A DNA stretch of 64,000 nucleotides from Spirochaetales bacterium (GTDB lineage Bacteria; Spirochaetota; Leptospiria; Leptospirales; Leptonemataceae): positions 1 to 64,000 of the forward strand of contig JACKOY010000018.1 in NCBI GenBank assembly GCA_024233935.1. The letters run 5' to 3'. A program made the translations under genes and the position numbers. Shown here piece after piece: positions 7,855-16,208 of this stretch. The notes under the pieces were generated by a model. That model made no database searches. It had not been told where the DNA came from and saw only the letters and a list, made by a program, of their open reading frames with translations. The stretch's first letter is position 1; every line of letters starts with the position of its first letter.

Positions 7855-9546
7855 TCAACCAAACAGCTTACTGGGATTCAATATGCCGCGCGGATCCAGT
7901 TCGCGTTTCATGGCACGCAGACCGGACAGGGCGAGTTCGCCCGTCTGGCGTTCGTAGTACGGTTTGTGGTCCAACCCAACCCCGTGATGGTGGCTGATGT
8001 TTCCCCCGTTTGCCACAATGGCTTCGGAAGCCGCGCTCTTAATGCGACGCCACTGGGCCAGCGGATCGCGTTGATCCATTAGATAGATCACCGTGAAGTA
8101 CAGGCAGGCGCCTTCGTGGTAGCTATGACTCAGATGACACATCACGGTCGATGGCCCGGCCACCCGCGCCACCTCGCTGAGGACCGCCTCATGCAAAGAT
8201 TCCACCCGGTCGTAGGTCGTCGCGGTTTCCATCGTGTCGATGCCGATGCCGCGCTCCACAACATGATTGCGAAGAAAGGGCATGTTGAAGCGCGTGCGAA
8301 GCCAATTTTCGCCTGCGCGTTGACCTGCGTAGAAGCCGTCGAACCGCCGCATCAGGCTGCGCAGAGAAATGCTTTCCCGGTCTATTCGGTCCCGGTCGCC
8401 ATCGAAACCCGCCGTAACCAGGCAACGCTGCCCGGCCGGTTGTCCGAAGACCCGGAGGACTGAAGCCTGCAGGGCTGCCTTTGCGGCCCCGGAGAGTCCG
8501 CTATGGGCCAGGCTCGCGAGCGTTTCATAGAGCCTGGTTTCCGTGGAGTCCGAAAGCCGTATCATCGAGAGCCCGTGGCCCGCACCCGTGGCCGACTTCA
8601 GAAATCCCCGGGCTTTTTCGAAGTCGGGAAAAACAAGTGCGAAGTAACAACGGGCTTCCGGCAGCCGGTGCACTTTGACCGTCACGCGCGTAATGATGCC
8701 CAGCAGTCCTTCAGAACCGGCCACAATCTGGTTCCAGTCGGGTCCGGTTGCTGCCGCCGGTACACGGAGTGTCTCCATGAGCCCCGCTGGCGTCACCATA
8801 CGCAGAGACGTGAGTATCTTTTCGATCTTCCCATAGCGGTTAGATTGCTGCCCGGCGCTCCGGGCGGCCACCCAGCCGCCAATGGTAGAATACTCAAACG
8901 ATTGTGGGAAATGACCCAGGGTGTAGCCGCGTGCGTTCAGTTCACGTTCGAGCACTGGGCCATAGGTTCCCGCATGGAAGGTCGCACAGCGGGCCTCTTC
9001 GTTTAGTTCAATCAGCCCACTGAGTCGGAACAGATCGATCGTGACCACGCCGCTGTGACTTGAGTGGCAAAGGGCCTCCAGGCCGCCAACTACGGAGGAA
9101 CCACCACCAAATGCAATCGTTGCAATCTTGCGACGAGTGCAGAGCTCCAGAATGCGCGTGAGTTCCCGTTCATCTCCGGGATAGACGACTGCATCGGTGA
9201 AAGCCCGGGCCATGTTTGTGCGAAGGCGAATGATGTCGGCGAAACTCTGCCCAAAGGAGTGCAGCACACGCTCTCTATGGTCCGTCTTGACGTTGGCCTG
9301 CCCGACAATTTTTTCTAACTCCCGAATGTCTCTCTGAACTAGGCGGGATTCAGGGAGGCGGATCTCCTCCAGCGCGACCGATGGCGTCTCGGGTAAAGGG
9401 CTGACTCCCAGTTCCTTCGCAAGAAAGTCGAAAATTCGCGGCAAGCGGTCTTGAAGAATGAGATCCTGATCCTCCGCCCCCCAGCCATTCCATCTCTGGC
9501 GACTGCGGTCGTAGTCTATGTCGTAACGCACTTCCGGATAGTACAT
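7855..9546 (-). CDS. FAD-binding oxidase, alkylglycerone-phosphate synthase-like
   Basis: A VAO-type flavoprotein of 563 residues. The N-terminal RWNGWG at 18-23, the FAD PP-loop TIAFGGGSSVVGG, GYTLGHFPQSFEYSTIGGWVA, and the C-terminal HLSHSYHEGACLYFT and SHHHGVGLDHK match alkyldihydroxyacetonephosphate synthase (AGPS), including its triple-His active site. AGPS swaps the acyl chain of acyl-DHAP for a fatty alcohol, making the ether bond of ether lipids. Bacterial homologues are usually annotated only as FAD-binding oxidases, so the ether-lipid role is inference. The ATG at 9544-9546 has AAGGAAG nine bases upstream. It is divergent from a lipid kinase, a context that favours lipid metabolism. 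Confidence 0.82.
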   Translation of the reverse strand: MYYPEVRYDIDYDRSRQRWNGWGAEDQDLILQDRLPRIFDFLAKELGVSPLPETPSVALEEIRLPESRLVQRDIRELEKIVGQANVKTDHRERVLHSFGQSFADIIRLRTNMARAFTDAVVYPGDERELTRILELCTRRKIATIAFGGGSSVVGGLEALCHSSHSGVVTIDLFRLSGLIELNEEARCATFHAGTYGPVLERELNARGYTLGHFPQSFEYSTIGGWVAARSAGQQSNRYGKIEKILTSLRMVTPAGLMETLRVPAAATGPDWNQIVAGSEGLLGIITRVTVKVHRLPEARCYFALVFPDFEKARGFLKSATGAGHGLSMIRLSDSTETRLYETLASLAHSGLSGAAKAALQASVLRVFGQPAGQRCLVTAGFDGDRDRIDRESISLRSLMRRFDGFYAGQRAGENWLRTRFNMPFLRNHVVERGIGIDTMETATTYDRVESLHEAVLSEVARVAGPSTVMCHLSHSYHEGACLYFTVIYLMDQRDPLAQWRRIKSAASEAIVANGGNISHHHGVGLDHKPYYERQTGELALSGLRAMKRELDPRGILNPSKLFG

Positions 9547-9607
9547 GCCATTCTTCCTTCGCGTATAGTGGTTGCCAGCGCGCCCTGCACGCCACCCTGA
9601 TTCCCCG

Positions 9608-10534
9608 GTGCGCGGGAAGAAAATCCATTTTATCATCAACCCCCGTTCGGCCGGCGGCCTGACCGGCCGGAACTGGCATGAGCTGGAATCCAGTATACGC
9701 AAACACATCGGTCCTTTCGCGTATTCCTTCACGGATGCGCCTGGCTCCGGAGTCCGCCTGGCCGGTCGTGCCCTCGGAGAGCGACCGGACGTGCTGGCCG
9801 TCGTCGGTGGAGATGGGACCATTTCGGAAGTCGTAACAGGTTATATGCAATCCCCGGGCCGCCTCCGGCCGCCAATCGTCGTCATCAACCAGGGAACCGG
9901 GGGCGATTTTTCACGCACCCTGGGAGTTCCGACGGACCTGCATCTGGCACTTGATACGATTCGCCATGGACGAGATGTGATGGTCGATGTCGGTAAGATC
10001 GCCTACGAAGACGCGCGCGGCGAACCGCGGGAGCGGCATTTCATTAACGTGGCGGGCTGCGGCATGGCCGGCGAAGTCGTGCGGGCCGTGAACAGCTCAA
10101 CCAAGCGATTCGGGGCCTTCTCCTATTTCTTGACCTCGGCGACAAAGGTCTTCAGTTACCGCAATAAGCACTTGGAGATGCAGCTTGATGACGGCCGGGT
10201 CGAGACCGCGCGCACGGTAACCCTCGCCATCTGCAACGGCCAGTTCTTCGGCGGCGGCATGCAAATCAGTCCCGAATCGGAGATCACGGATGGTTCCTTC
10301 GAAGTTGTCTTGATCCGCGACTGGGGAGTCCTGCGGTCGTTGATCAGTTCCCGCCATCTGTACAGCGGACGCATTGCAAGCTGCCCCGGCGTTTCGGTTC
10401 GCAAAGCCCGTCGCGTGATGGTGCGCTCGGCTCCCGGTGAACGACCCGCTCTGATTGACTGCGACGGTGAAGACGTCGGACAGACACCGCTCACGGTTGA
10501 GCTTTTGCCGGGAGCGGTTCCTTTTCGAATCTAA
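9608..10534 (+). CDS. diacylglycerol/lipid kinase family protein (YegS/DagK type)
   Basis: About 308 residues of the DAGK catalytic fold, which phosphorylates a lipid hydroxyl with ATP. Motifs seen are HFIINPRSAGG at the N-terminus, the nucleotide loop VVGGDGTISEVV, NQGTGGDFSRTLG and, later, FINVAGCGMAGEVV and CNGQFFGGGMQISP. The C-terminal beta-rich half (DCDGEDVGQTPLTVELLPGAV) is also typical. The start is uncertain: GTG at 9608 gives the usual short N-terminus, TTG at 9572 would add twelve residues, and neither has a clear ribosome-binding site. It may act on diacylglycerol, sphingoid base or an ether lipid made by the divergent AGPS-like enzyme. Confidence 0.85.
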   Translation: MRGKKIHFIINPRSAGGLTGRNWHELESSIRKHIGPFAYSFTDAPGSGVRLAGRALGERPDVLAVVGGDGTISEVVTGYMQSPGRLRPPIVVINQGTGGDFSRTLGVPTDLHLALDTIRHGRDVMVDVGKIAYEDARGEPRERHFINVAGCGMAGEVVRAVNSSTKRFGAFSYFLTSATKVFSYRNKHLEMQLDDGRVETARTVTLAICNGQFFGGGMQISPESEITDGSFEVVLIRDWGVLRSLISSRHLYSGRIASCPGVSVRKARRVMVRSAPGERPALIDCDGEDVGQTPLTVELLPGAVPFRI

Positions 10535-10541
10535 TGGCTTG

Positions 10542-10769
10542 TCAGGCGGCGCGTCCTTCCCGTTTTGTGAAGCTGCGAGGTATGACGCGTCGTGGCACAA
10601 GCCGACCGTACTCAACGTGGCCGATCACCGTGACGGTATGGCCGTTCGGCAGATCCAGTTCCCGCGTCAAACGCACGATAGCCAGATTGCGATCCCTGGT
10701 GGAGAAGTACAAATAGTGACGTCCTTTCGAATTGCATCGGTAGTTTCCCGTGATAACCAGTTGTTCCAT
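10542..10769 (-). CDS. small hypothetical protein, beta-rich
   Basis: A 75-residue open frame starting MEQLVITGNYRCNSKGRHYLYFS. It is preceded by GGGGGAG at a good distance from its ATG, which supports translation. The alternating hydrophobic pattern (LYFSTRDRNLAIVRLTREL, then HTVTVIGHVEYGRLVPRRVI) looks like four or five beta strands, as in an OB-like barrel. I do not recognise the family. The basic residues are spread through the chain, so nucleic-acid binding is possible but unproven. It converges on the lipid kinase and diverges from the signal-peptide protein at 10818. The alternative is that it is a chance frame. Confidence 0.5.
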   Translation of the reverse strand: MEQLVITGNYRCNSKGRHYLYFSTRDRNLAIVRLTRELDLPNGHTVTVIGHVEYGRLVPRRVIPRSFTKREGRAA

Positions 10770-10817
10770 AAGGCGCTCCCCCTGTCTTTTATCTGGAAGA
10801 GGTCGCCCATCTTTCGT

Positions 10818-11489
10818 TTGTTGCGCATTTTTTTTCTGGCGGCCGTGATTGGTAGCCCGGGCCGCGCCGACCCGGCTGAATTCTTGCTGTGCGACCTGGA
10901 ACTTCAGCTACCGGAAGGGCTCCGCCTGAGGCAGGAAAGCGATGGCCTGAGTGAATTTGATAGTACGTATGCCGCGGCCGGACGCGCCAGCTGGCTCTTT
11001 TCGTGTGCGCCAAATCAGAGACGCACGAGTCGTATTTCCGAAATCGAGACCGGAGGCAACGACCTCAACGAGCGCGTTCGAAACCTGGAAACGTTCTTCA
11101 TTGATCAAGAAGTGGAGGCGGTCCTCTACGAGCGCACCCGTATTATCGAGGGACGGCGAATCTACAGCATCGAATCCTACCTGGCCACGCGCAACATCGA
11201 GTACCGAATTTTGGTTGTACCGGGGGGCAGTGGTGGACTCAGCCTGGCCGAACTGCGCCGCTATCCAATAGAAGGCATACGCGCCGAATTACGGACCATG
11301 CTGGACCGGGCCCGATTTCAGGGGACGGTTGAGCAGACGATTACAGAGGCCGAATTCGCTCGCCGCCTGCGCTTGCTAATTACAGGGGCCGGCGCTATCG
11401 CAGTTCTGATTTCAGCAGGGCTTGTTTGGCGCTGGAGACGGCGCGCTCAGCGGCGGGCGGCAGCCAGAGCAGTATCCAGGTCGTCGTAG
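10818..11489 (+). CDS. hypothetical exported or membrane-anchored protein
   Basis: About 223 residues with an N-terminal signal sequence (LLRIFFLAAVIGSPGRADPAE) and a C-terminal membrane helix (LLITGAGAIAVLISAGLVWRW) that ends in a run of arginines, so the central domain should lie in the periplasm with a short cytoplasmic tail. The middle, around DLNERVRNLETFFIDQEVEAV and IYSIESYLATRNIEYRILVV, is soluble and mixed alpha/beta; I do not recognise it. The start is not certain: the TTG codons at 10818 and 10821 fit the signal peptide, and GGAAGAGG lies about 16 bases upstream, further than ideal. The 3' end overlaps the convergent STAS gene by 43 bases. Confidence 0.6.
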   Translation: MLRIFFLAAVIGSPGRADPAEFLLCDLELQLPEGLRLRQESDGLSEFDSTYAAAGRASWLFSCAPNQRRTSRISEIETGGNDLNERVRNLETFFIDQEVEAVLYERTRIIEGRRIYSIESYLATRNIEYRILVVPGGSGGLSLAELRRYPIEGIRAELRTMLDRARFQGTVEQTITEAEFARRLRLLITGAGAIAVLISAGLVWRWRRRAQRRAAARAVSRSS

Positions 11490-11806
11490 CAGTTCAGATA
11501 TCGGGTGGAGCGCGTCAGACGCATAAGATTAGCAACTTTCGGATTCAGCCCGGTAATGAGGAAGATGCCATCGTACGCTTTGACCTGCTGGTGAATACGA
11601 ATCAACCCGCCCATTCCGGAAGAGTCGATAAAGTTCGTCTCCCCCATGTCCAGAACGATGGCCGGAGTCTGACGCGCGGTCAATTCTCCCAGGTCCTCGA
11701 TTAGTTCGGTGACGTTGAACATGTCGATCTGGGCCATCTTGAGCCGCACGATGGTGACACCCTGATCTTCGTGAACTTCAAACCCACGTTCTCCGGAGCC
11801 AGCCAT
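11447..11806 (-). CDS. STAS-domain anti-sigma factor antagonist
   Basis: A 119-residue single-domain STAS protein. The core block AIVLDMGETNFIDSSGMGGLIRIHQQ carries the D-S-S-G motif whose Ser is phosphorylated by an anti-sigma kinase in SpoIIAA/RsbV-type proteins. The unphosphorylated form binds the anti-sigma factor and frees sigma. The ATG at 11804-11806 has AGGAAG upstream. It is downstream of and in the same direction as the ATP-grasp/FMN fusion, with 43 bases between them. An RsbU/SpoIIE-type phosphatase that could dephosphorylate such a protein is at 48.8-50.2 kb, but no kinase or sigma gene is in the window, so partnership is only a suggestion. Confidence 0.85.
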   Translation of the reverse strand: MAGSGERGFEVHEDQGVTIVRLKMAQIDMFNVTELIEDLGELTARQTPAIVLDMGETNFIDSSGMGGLIRIHQQVKAYDGIFLITGLNPKVANLMRLTRSTRYLNCYDDLDTALAAARR

Positions 11807-11849
11807 ACACTTCCTATGATACTGGAGGCAGGCGAACCGCCACCACTTC

Positions 11850-14117
11850 TTATCGTTCCCCGGGGAAAAAATCGCGCTCAGGAGTCCCCGTAGGTCGAAG
11901 CAATCCGCGGTCCAGGTCCTCACACCGTTCCGCACCGCACAGCTGCATGGCGGAACGGAGCTCCGAAGCGCACCGCTGTAGATAGAACCGGACGGCGGGC
12001 ACGCCGCCACCAACCGAGGCAATGGCCAGCGGCCGACCAATGAGCACCGCCTTTGCTCCGAGCGCCAGCATCTTCAGCACGTCCTGGCCCGTACGAATGC
12101 CACCATCCACCAGGACGGGCACTCGGCCCCCCACGGCTTCTACGATGGACGCAAGCACATCTGCGGTGCCCGGCATGTCGTCCATGATCCGCCCACCGTG
12201 GTTGCTCACGACGATTGCGTCCACGCCCGCATCCAGGGCGGCCTTTGCATCCTGGCCGCTCATGATACCCTTCAAGACGAAGGGCAGGGCAGTGCGATCC
12301 CGTATACGACGTAGCCCGGCGGCATCACGAGGCCGGGTAGCCTGGCCTTTAAGCTGCAACGTGCGAAAGCTGATGGCGTCAACGTCCATGCCAACGGCGA
12401 TCGCCCCGGCCTCTTGCGCGGCCTCAAAGCGACGGGCCAGTGCGTCCGGATCGCTACGGGGCTTAAAAATGGCGATGCCAAAGCCTCCGGCCGCGCTCAA
12501 GGCCTCCATGATCGTAAGGTACTTTTCGGGCGAGGCCCCGTCCCCTACCCAGGCGATGGAGCCCTGGTCGCGACAGCCCAGAAGCAGGTTTCGGTTGAAG
12601 TCCAGTTCGTCCACCGAGCCGCCCAGGTTTGTGACGGCCCCGGTCATCGGCGCGCCCATGATCGGCATTTCAAATTTTCTGCCGAACAGTTCGACGCTCA
12701 GGTCCGGCTCCACTGGCTCGCGAATGTAGCGCGGCACAATCTGAAGTCTGGCAAGCGCACGCGAGTTTTCCTGGAATGTCGTCATTCGCCCAACACCGCC
12801 CATGCCCGGAACGCCGCTCGCACAGTTCAGTCCGTCGCAGACCTTGCAGACCCAGCAAACACGGTCCGTGAATCGACTTCGCGCCCGGTCCTCTACCTGC
12901 TTCCAGTCCACACTGAAGCTCGAGTCGACCAAAAGCTCCAGCCTTTCCATTGCTGCAGCAACTGCCGCCTCGGCCTTATCGAGCGTTTCGGCCACGGCCA
13001 CTATGTGCCCCGCCTTGTCGATGTTGCTTGTGATTTCCTTGATGACGTCGCCGGGAGCTCGCGTGAACACCACTGAGTGAATTCCGGGCACCTGCTGCAT
13101 CGCTTCGCGATTTCGGAAGGTTAGTATTTTGCCGGGCGACGCAAGAATGCCGCGTTCAATGGCGACCAGGTTTCGGGTGGGCTCCAGCCGGTCAGGCGTT
13201 TCGCCGAGACAAATCTGTATTGCGGCGCGCAGGAGGTTAACGCCCGAATGCAAGGGATAGGTGTGCGATGACATGTAACCGCCGGAAAGGCGCGCCGCGA
13301 TTTCTCCAACCCTGACTCCTTCGGCCGTGACTTTGATGTCGCCTTTGGCGGCGCCGGTATGAATGCCCAGGGCTTCCATGCCGCGCCTCATAATGTCCTC
13401 AACTTCCATCAGTACGTCGGGGGGCATGCTCGAAGGCATGTTGTGTCCGATTTCCACAAAGTACGGCTCCCTTTCCACGATGCGATCGGCGATGCCGGTG
13501 ATGCGGACCCGGCCTTCCCAGGCAAGGGCGTCCACGGAGAGCTCCGGCCCATGCATGTACTCCTCGAGAATCATTTCCCCGGTAGGGCTGTACCGACGGG
13601 CATGCCGAAATGCATTGTAAATATCTTCCCGCCGGTCGACTCGTATCACACCCCGCGCACCCATGTTGTCCGCTGGCTTGATCACGAGCGGGAAGTTCAG
13701 TTCGTCCATCGCCTCGCGCGCCTCTTTGACGGACCAAACCGACGCAAAGTCTGGAACGGGTACGCTGTGCTTTCGCAAACGTTTGCGCATGAGCACTTTG
13801 TTGCTGGCCGCCTCGGCGTCGGCGAAGCGGATTCCGGGTAGCTCCAGGGCCCCGGCGATGGCAGCCACGGAACGGCTGGCATCGGTTCCGGCCGTGATGG
13901 CACCGTGCAGCGGCATGAGTTCACGCAGTTTACGCGCCTCGCGCACGCAGCCATCAATGTCCCGCGTGCTCATCAGCACCCGCCGTTCGGCGAGCTGCAT
14001 GCCAGGTGCAGACTCCGACATGTCGAAGACCACGGGCGCCAGGCCCATTTCAAGAGCGGTTTCAATCAGCGGCACCTGCAGGATGCCGCCGCCAATCACG
14101 ATCAGGTTTTTTTTCAA
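11850..14117 (-). CDS. fusion of ATP-grasp ligase and FMN-dependent alpha-hydroxy-acid oxidase
   Basis: Two enzymes in one chain of 755 residues. Residues 1-405 are an ATP-grasp domain with a PreATP-grasp start (KKNLIVIGGGILQVPLIETAL), FPLVIKPADNMGARGV for the Lys that holds ATP, ILEEYMHGPELSVDAL and GEIAARLSGGYMSSH for the metal-binding end; it should join a carboxylate to an amine. Residues 421-755 are a TIM-barrel FMN oxidase with VSNHGGRIMDD (catalytic His) and LVDGGIRTGQDVLK plus IGRP for the FMN phosphate. Between them is a four-cysteine motif, CWVCKVCDGLNC (Cys421, 424, 427, 432). The TTG start at 14117 has GAGGGGAG eight bases upstream; an ATG at 14198 is in frame but adds a disordered leader. 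Substrates are unknown. Confidence 0.85.
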   Translation of the reverse strand: MKKNLIVIGGGILQVPLIETALEMGLAPVVFDMSESAPGMQLAERRVLMSTRDIDGCVREARKLRELMPLHGAITAGTDASRSVAAIAGALELPGIRFADAEAASNKVLMRKRLRKHSVPVPDFASVWSVKEAREAMDELNFPLVIKPADNMGARGVIRVDRREDIYNAFRHARRYSPTGEMILEEYMHGPELSVDALAWEGRVRITGIADRIVEREPYFVEIGHNMPSSMPPDVLMEVEDIMRRGMEALGIHTGAAKGDIKVTAEGVRVGEIAARLSGGYMSSHTYPLHSGVNLLRAAIQICLGETPDRLEPTRNLVAIERGILASPGKILTFRNREAMQQVPGIHSVVFTRAPGDVIKEITSNIDKAGHIVAVAETLDKAEAAVAAAMERLELLVDSSFSVDWKQVEDRARSRFTDRVCWVCKVCDGLNCASGVPGMGGVGRMTTFQENSRALARLQIVPRYIREPVEPDLSVELFGRKFEMPIMGAPMTGAVTNLGGSVDELDFNRNLLLGCRDQGSIAWVGDGASPEKYLTIMEALSAAGGFGIAIFKPRSDPDALARRFEAAQEAGAIAVGMDVDAISFRTLQLKGQATRPRDAAGLRRIRDRTALPFVLKGIMSGQDAKAALDAGVDAIVVSNHGGRIMDDMPGTADVLASIVEAVGGRVPVLVDGGIRTGQDVLKMLALGAKAVLIGRPLAIASVGGGVPAVRFYLQRCASELRSAMQLCGAERCEDLDRGLLRPTGTPERDFFPGER

Positions 14118-14253
14118 GGTCCGGGCTCCCCTCGAATTATCGGTCTTTCTGGAAGCGGCGTTAGCGCGCGCCCGGGGGCCGGGTTTGGGTGGGGCCATTT
14201 TAAAGCTGTCGTACGGGCCGCGCCCGCCGTTACTGCCCGGAAGGGCCCGAACC

Positions 14254-16179
14254 ATGAGTGCAGGAGCAAATAGCCCCGTCAACAATGGGAGCGTAGAGCG
14301 GCGCTTCGATGTCGTGGTCGTTGGCGGCGGTCACGCCGGCGCGGAGGCCGCCCACGCCTGCGCAAAGGGCGGCCTCCGCACCCTTCTGGTCACGATGAAT
14401 CTGGACACGATCGGCCAGATGTCCTGCAACCCCGCTATCGGAGGTATTGCAAAGGGGCACATGGTGCGCGAGCTGGATGCCCTCGGTGGTTTGATGGGTC
14501 GCGTGATCGATTCCACGGGAATTCACTTTAAGATGCTGAATCGGTCCAAAGGCCCCGCGGTCTGGGCGCCCAGGGCTCAGGCGGAAAAGAGGCAGTACCA
14601 GAATGAAGTCAAGTGGGCGTTGGAGGCGACCGAGAATCTCAGCTTCTACCAGGACACCTGTGAAGCGCTCATCATCGAGGATGATACGGCCCGTGGCGTT
14701 GTAACGGGGCGCGGTGTGCAATTCGAAGCACAGTACGTTGTGCTGACGACGGGTACTTTTCTACGAGGGCTCATCCACATAGGGGAGTTTCAGCAAGGTG
14801 CCGGCCGCATCGCAGAGCCGACCGCCATTGGCCTCGCGGATTGTCTGGCTCATTATGGGTTTCGCATGGGTCGCTTAAAGACGGGCACGCCACCGCGGGT
14901 ACTGAAACGTTCGGTTGATTTTTCCCGCATGGAGATCCAGGAACCCGATAATCCGCCACAGCCTTTCTCCTTTCAGACGCAGAAAATTCAGGCCGATCAG
15001 ATACCCTGCTACATCACGTACACCAACGCACGCACGCACGCGATCATTGAGGCCAACCTTTCCCGTTCTCCAATGTACTCCGGCCAGATTCAGGGGACGG
15101 GTCCACGCTATTGTCCGAGCATTGAGGACAAAGTCGTGCGCTTTAAGGAGCGGGACCGGCATCACATTTTCGTAGAGCCGGAGGGCATTCATACCGGGGA
15201 ACTGTATCTGAACGGTGTAAGCACGAGCCTCCCGGAAGAAGTACAATGGCAACTCGTCAGATCCTGCGTGGGTCTGGAAGAGGCGGAGATCATCAGACCT
15301 GGCTACGCCGTCGAATACGATCACGTCGATCCGACCGAACTGGGCCTGGACCTGCAAACCAAACGCATCCGCCGGCTGTTTTTCGCCGGGCAAATCAACG
15401 GGACGACCGGCTACGAAGAGGCTGCGGCGCAGGGACTGATGGCCGGGCTGAACATTCTGCGCCTGGCAAGTGGACGCGAGCCCTTCGCTCTTTCGCGCGG
15501 CGAGGCCTATATCGGAGTGCTGGTCGATGACCTGGTCCATAAGGGTGTCGAAGATCCCTATAGAATGTTTACGAGTAGGGCGGAGCACCGCCTTCTTCTG
15601 CGGCAGGATAATGCCGACCAGCGGTTGATGGCGTATGGTGTAGAGCATGGCCTGCTTCCGCGCGAGGCCCTGGATCGAATGCGCGAGCGATACCGCCAGG
15701 TAGAAAGAGCGCGGCAGTCTCTGCAGAAGACCGGAGCACGACCGACACCCGAGATCTTTGCCCTTTTTGAAAGGAAGGCCTTGCCCGTCCCGAAGACCGT
15801 TTTCGGTAAGTCGCTGGCGTCCTTGCTGCGCCGGCCCGATATCGACATCAAGGATCTGCTTCCGTTGCATGAGGCCCTGGAAACCCTTTCGGTCGACGAG
15901 CTCGAGGTTCTACAGCTGGAGATCAAATACGCGGGATACATCCAGCGGGAGTCAGAGCGTATTGAGCAACGGGAACGTCTGAAGCAGTACCGCATCCCGG
16001 AATCCATGGACTACGGACAGGTGGCAGGGCTGAAGCTGGAAGCGCGCGAAAAATTGGAACGGATTCGACCGGAAACCCTGGAGGCGGCAGGCCGCATCTC
16101 GGGCGTCGACCCCGGGGATATTGACCTGATCCTTATGTATGTCCGACGCGTCGAAAGAAGCGCACGTAGCGGAGCATAA
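14254..16179 (+). CDS. mnmG: tRNA uridine-5-carboxymethylaminomethyl modification enzyme MnmG (GidA)
   Basis: With MnmE it forms the 5-carboxymethylaminomethyl group on the wobble uridine of certain tRNAs. The 641-residue chain has the FAD loop GGGHAGAEAA at 24-33, SCNPAIGGIAKGHMVRE with the catalytic-region cysteine, LKTGTPPR, FFAGQINGTTGYEEAAAQG and the C-terminal helical domain ending YVRRVERSARSG, all standard for MnmG; E. coli has 629 residues. The ATG at 14254 follows GGAAGGG by eight bases. In many genomes mnmG, rsmG, parA and parB are adjacent; here rsmG-parA-parB lies 4.4 kb downstream with five unrelated genes between. MnmE is not in the window. Confidence 0.96.
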   Translation: MSAGANSPVNNGSVERRFDVVVVGGGHAGAEAAHACAKGGLRTLLVTMNLDTIGQMSCNPAIGGIAKGHMVRELDALGGLMGRVIDSTGIHFKMLNRSKGPAVWAPRAQAEKRQYQNEVKWALEATENLSFYQDTCEALIIEDDTARGVVTGRGVQFEAQYVVLTTGTFLRGLIHIGEFQQGAGRIAEPTAIGLADCLAHYGFRMGRLKTGTPPRVLKRSVDFSRMEIQEPDNPPQPFSFQTQKIQADQIPCYITYTNARTHAIIEANLSRSPMYSGQIQGTGPRYCPSIEDKVVRFKERDRHHIFVEPEGIHTGELYLNGVSTSLPEEVQWQLVRSCVGLEEAEIIRPGYAVEYDHVDPTELGLDLQTKRIRRLFFAGQINGTTGYEEAAAQGLMAGLNILRLASGREPFALSRGEAYIGVLVDDLVHKGVEDPYRMFTSRAEHRLLLRQDNADQRLMAYGVEHGLLPREALDRMRERYRQVERARQSLQKTGARPTPEIFALFERKALPVPKTVFGKSLASLLRRPDIDIKDLLPLHEALETLSVDELEVLQLEIKYAGYIQRESERIEQRERLKQYRIPESMDYGQVAGLKLEAREKLERIRPETLEAAGRISGVDPGDIDLILMYVRRVERSARSGA

Positions 16180-16208
16180 CCGATCCGAGTCGCCCGGCGG
16201 CACGCATG

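Noticed and set aside
11850..14285. Extension of the ATP-grasp fusion to the far upstream start at 14285
   Set aside because: It would overlap the mnmG ribosome-binding site and add a low-complexity leader. The TTG at 14117 has a strong ribosome-binding site and gives the standard PreATP-grasp N-terminus.
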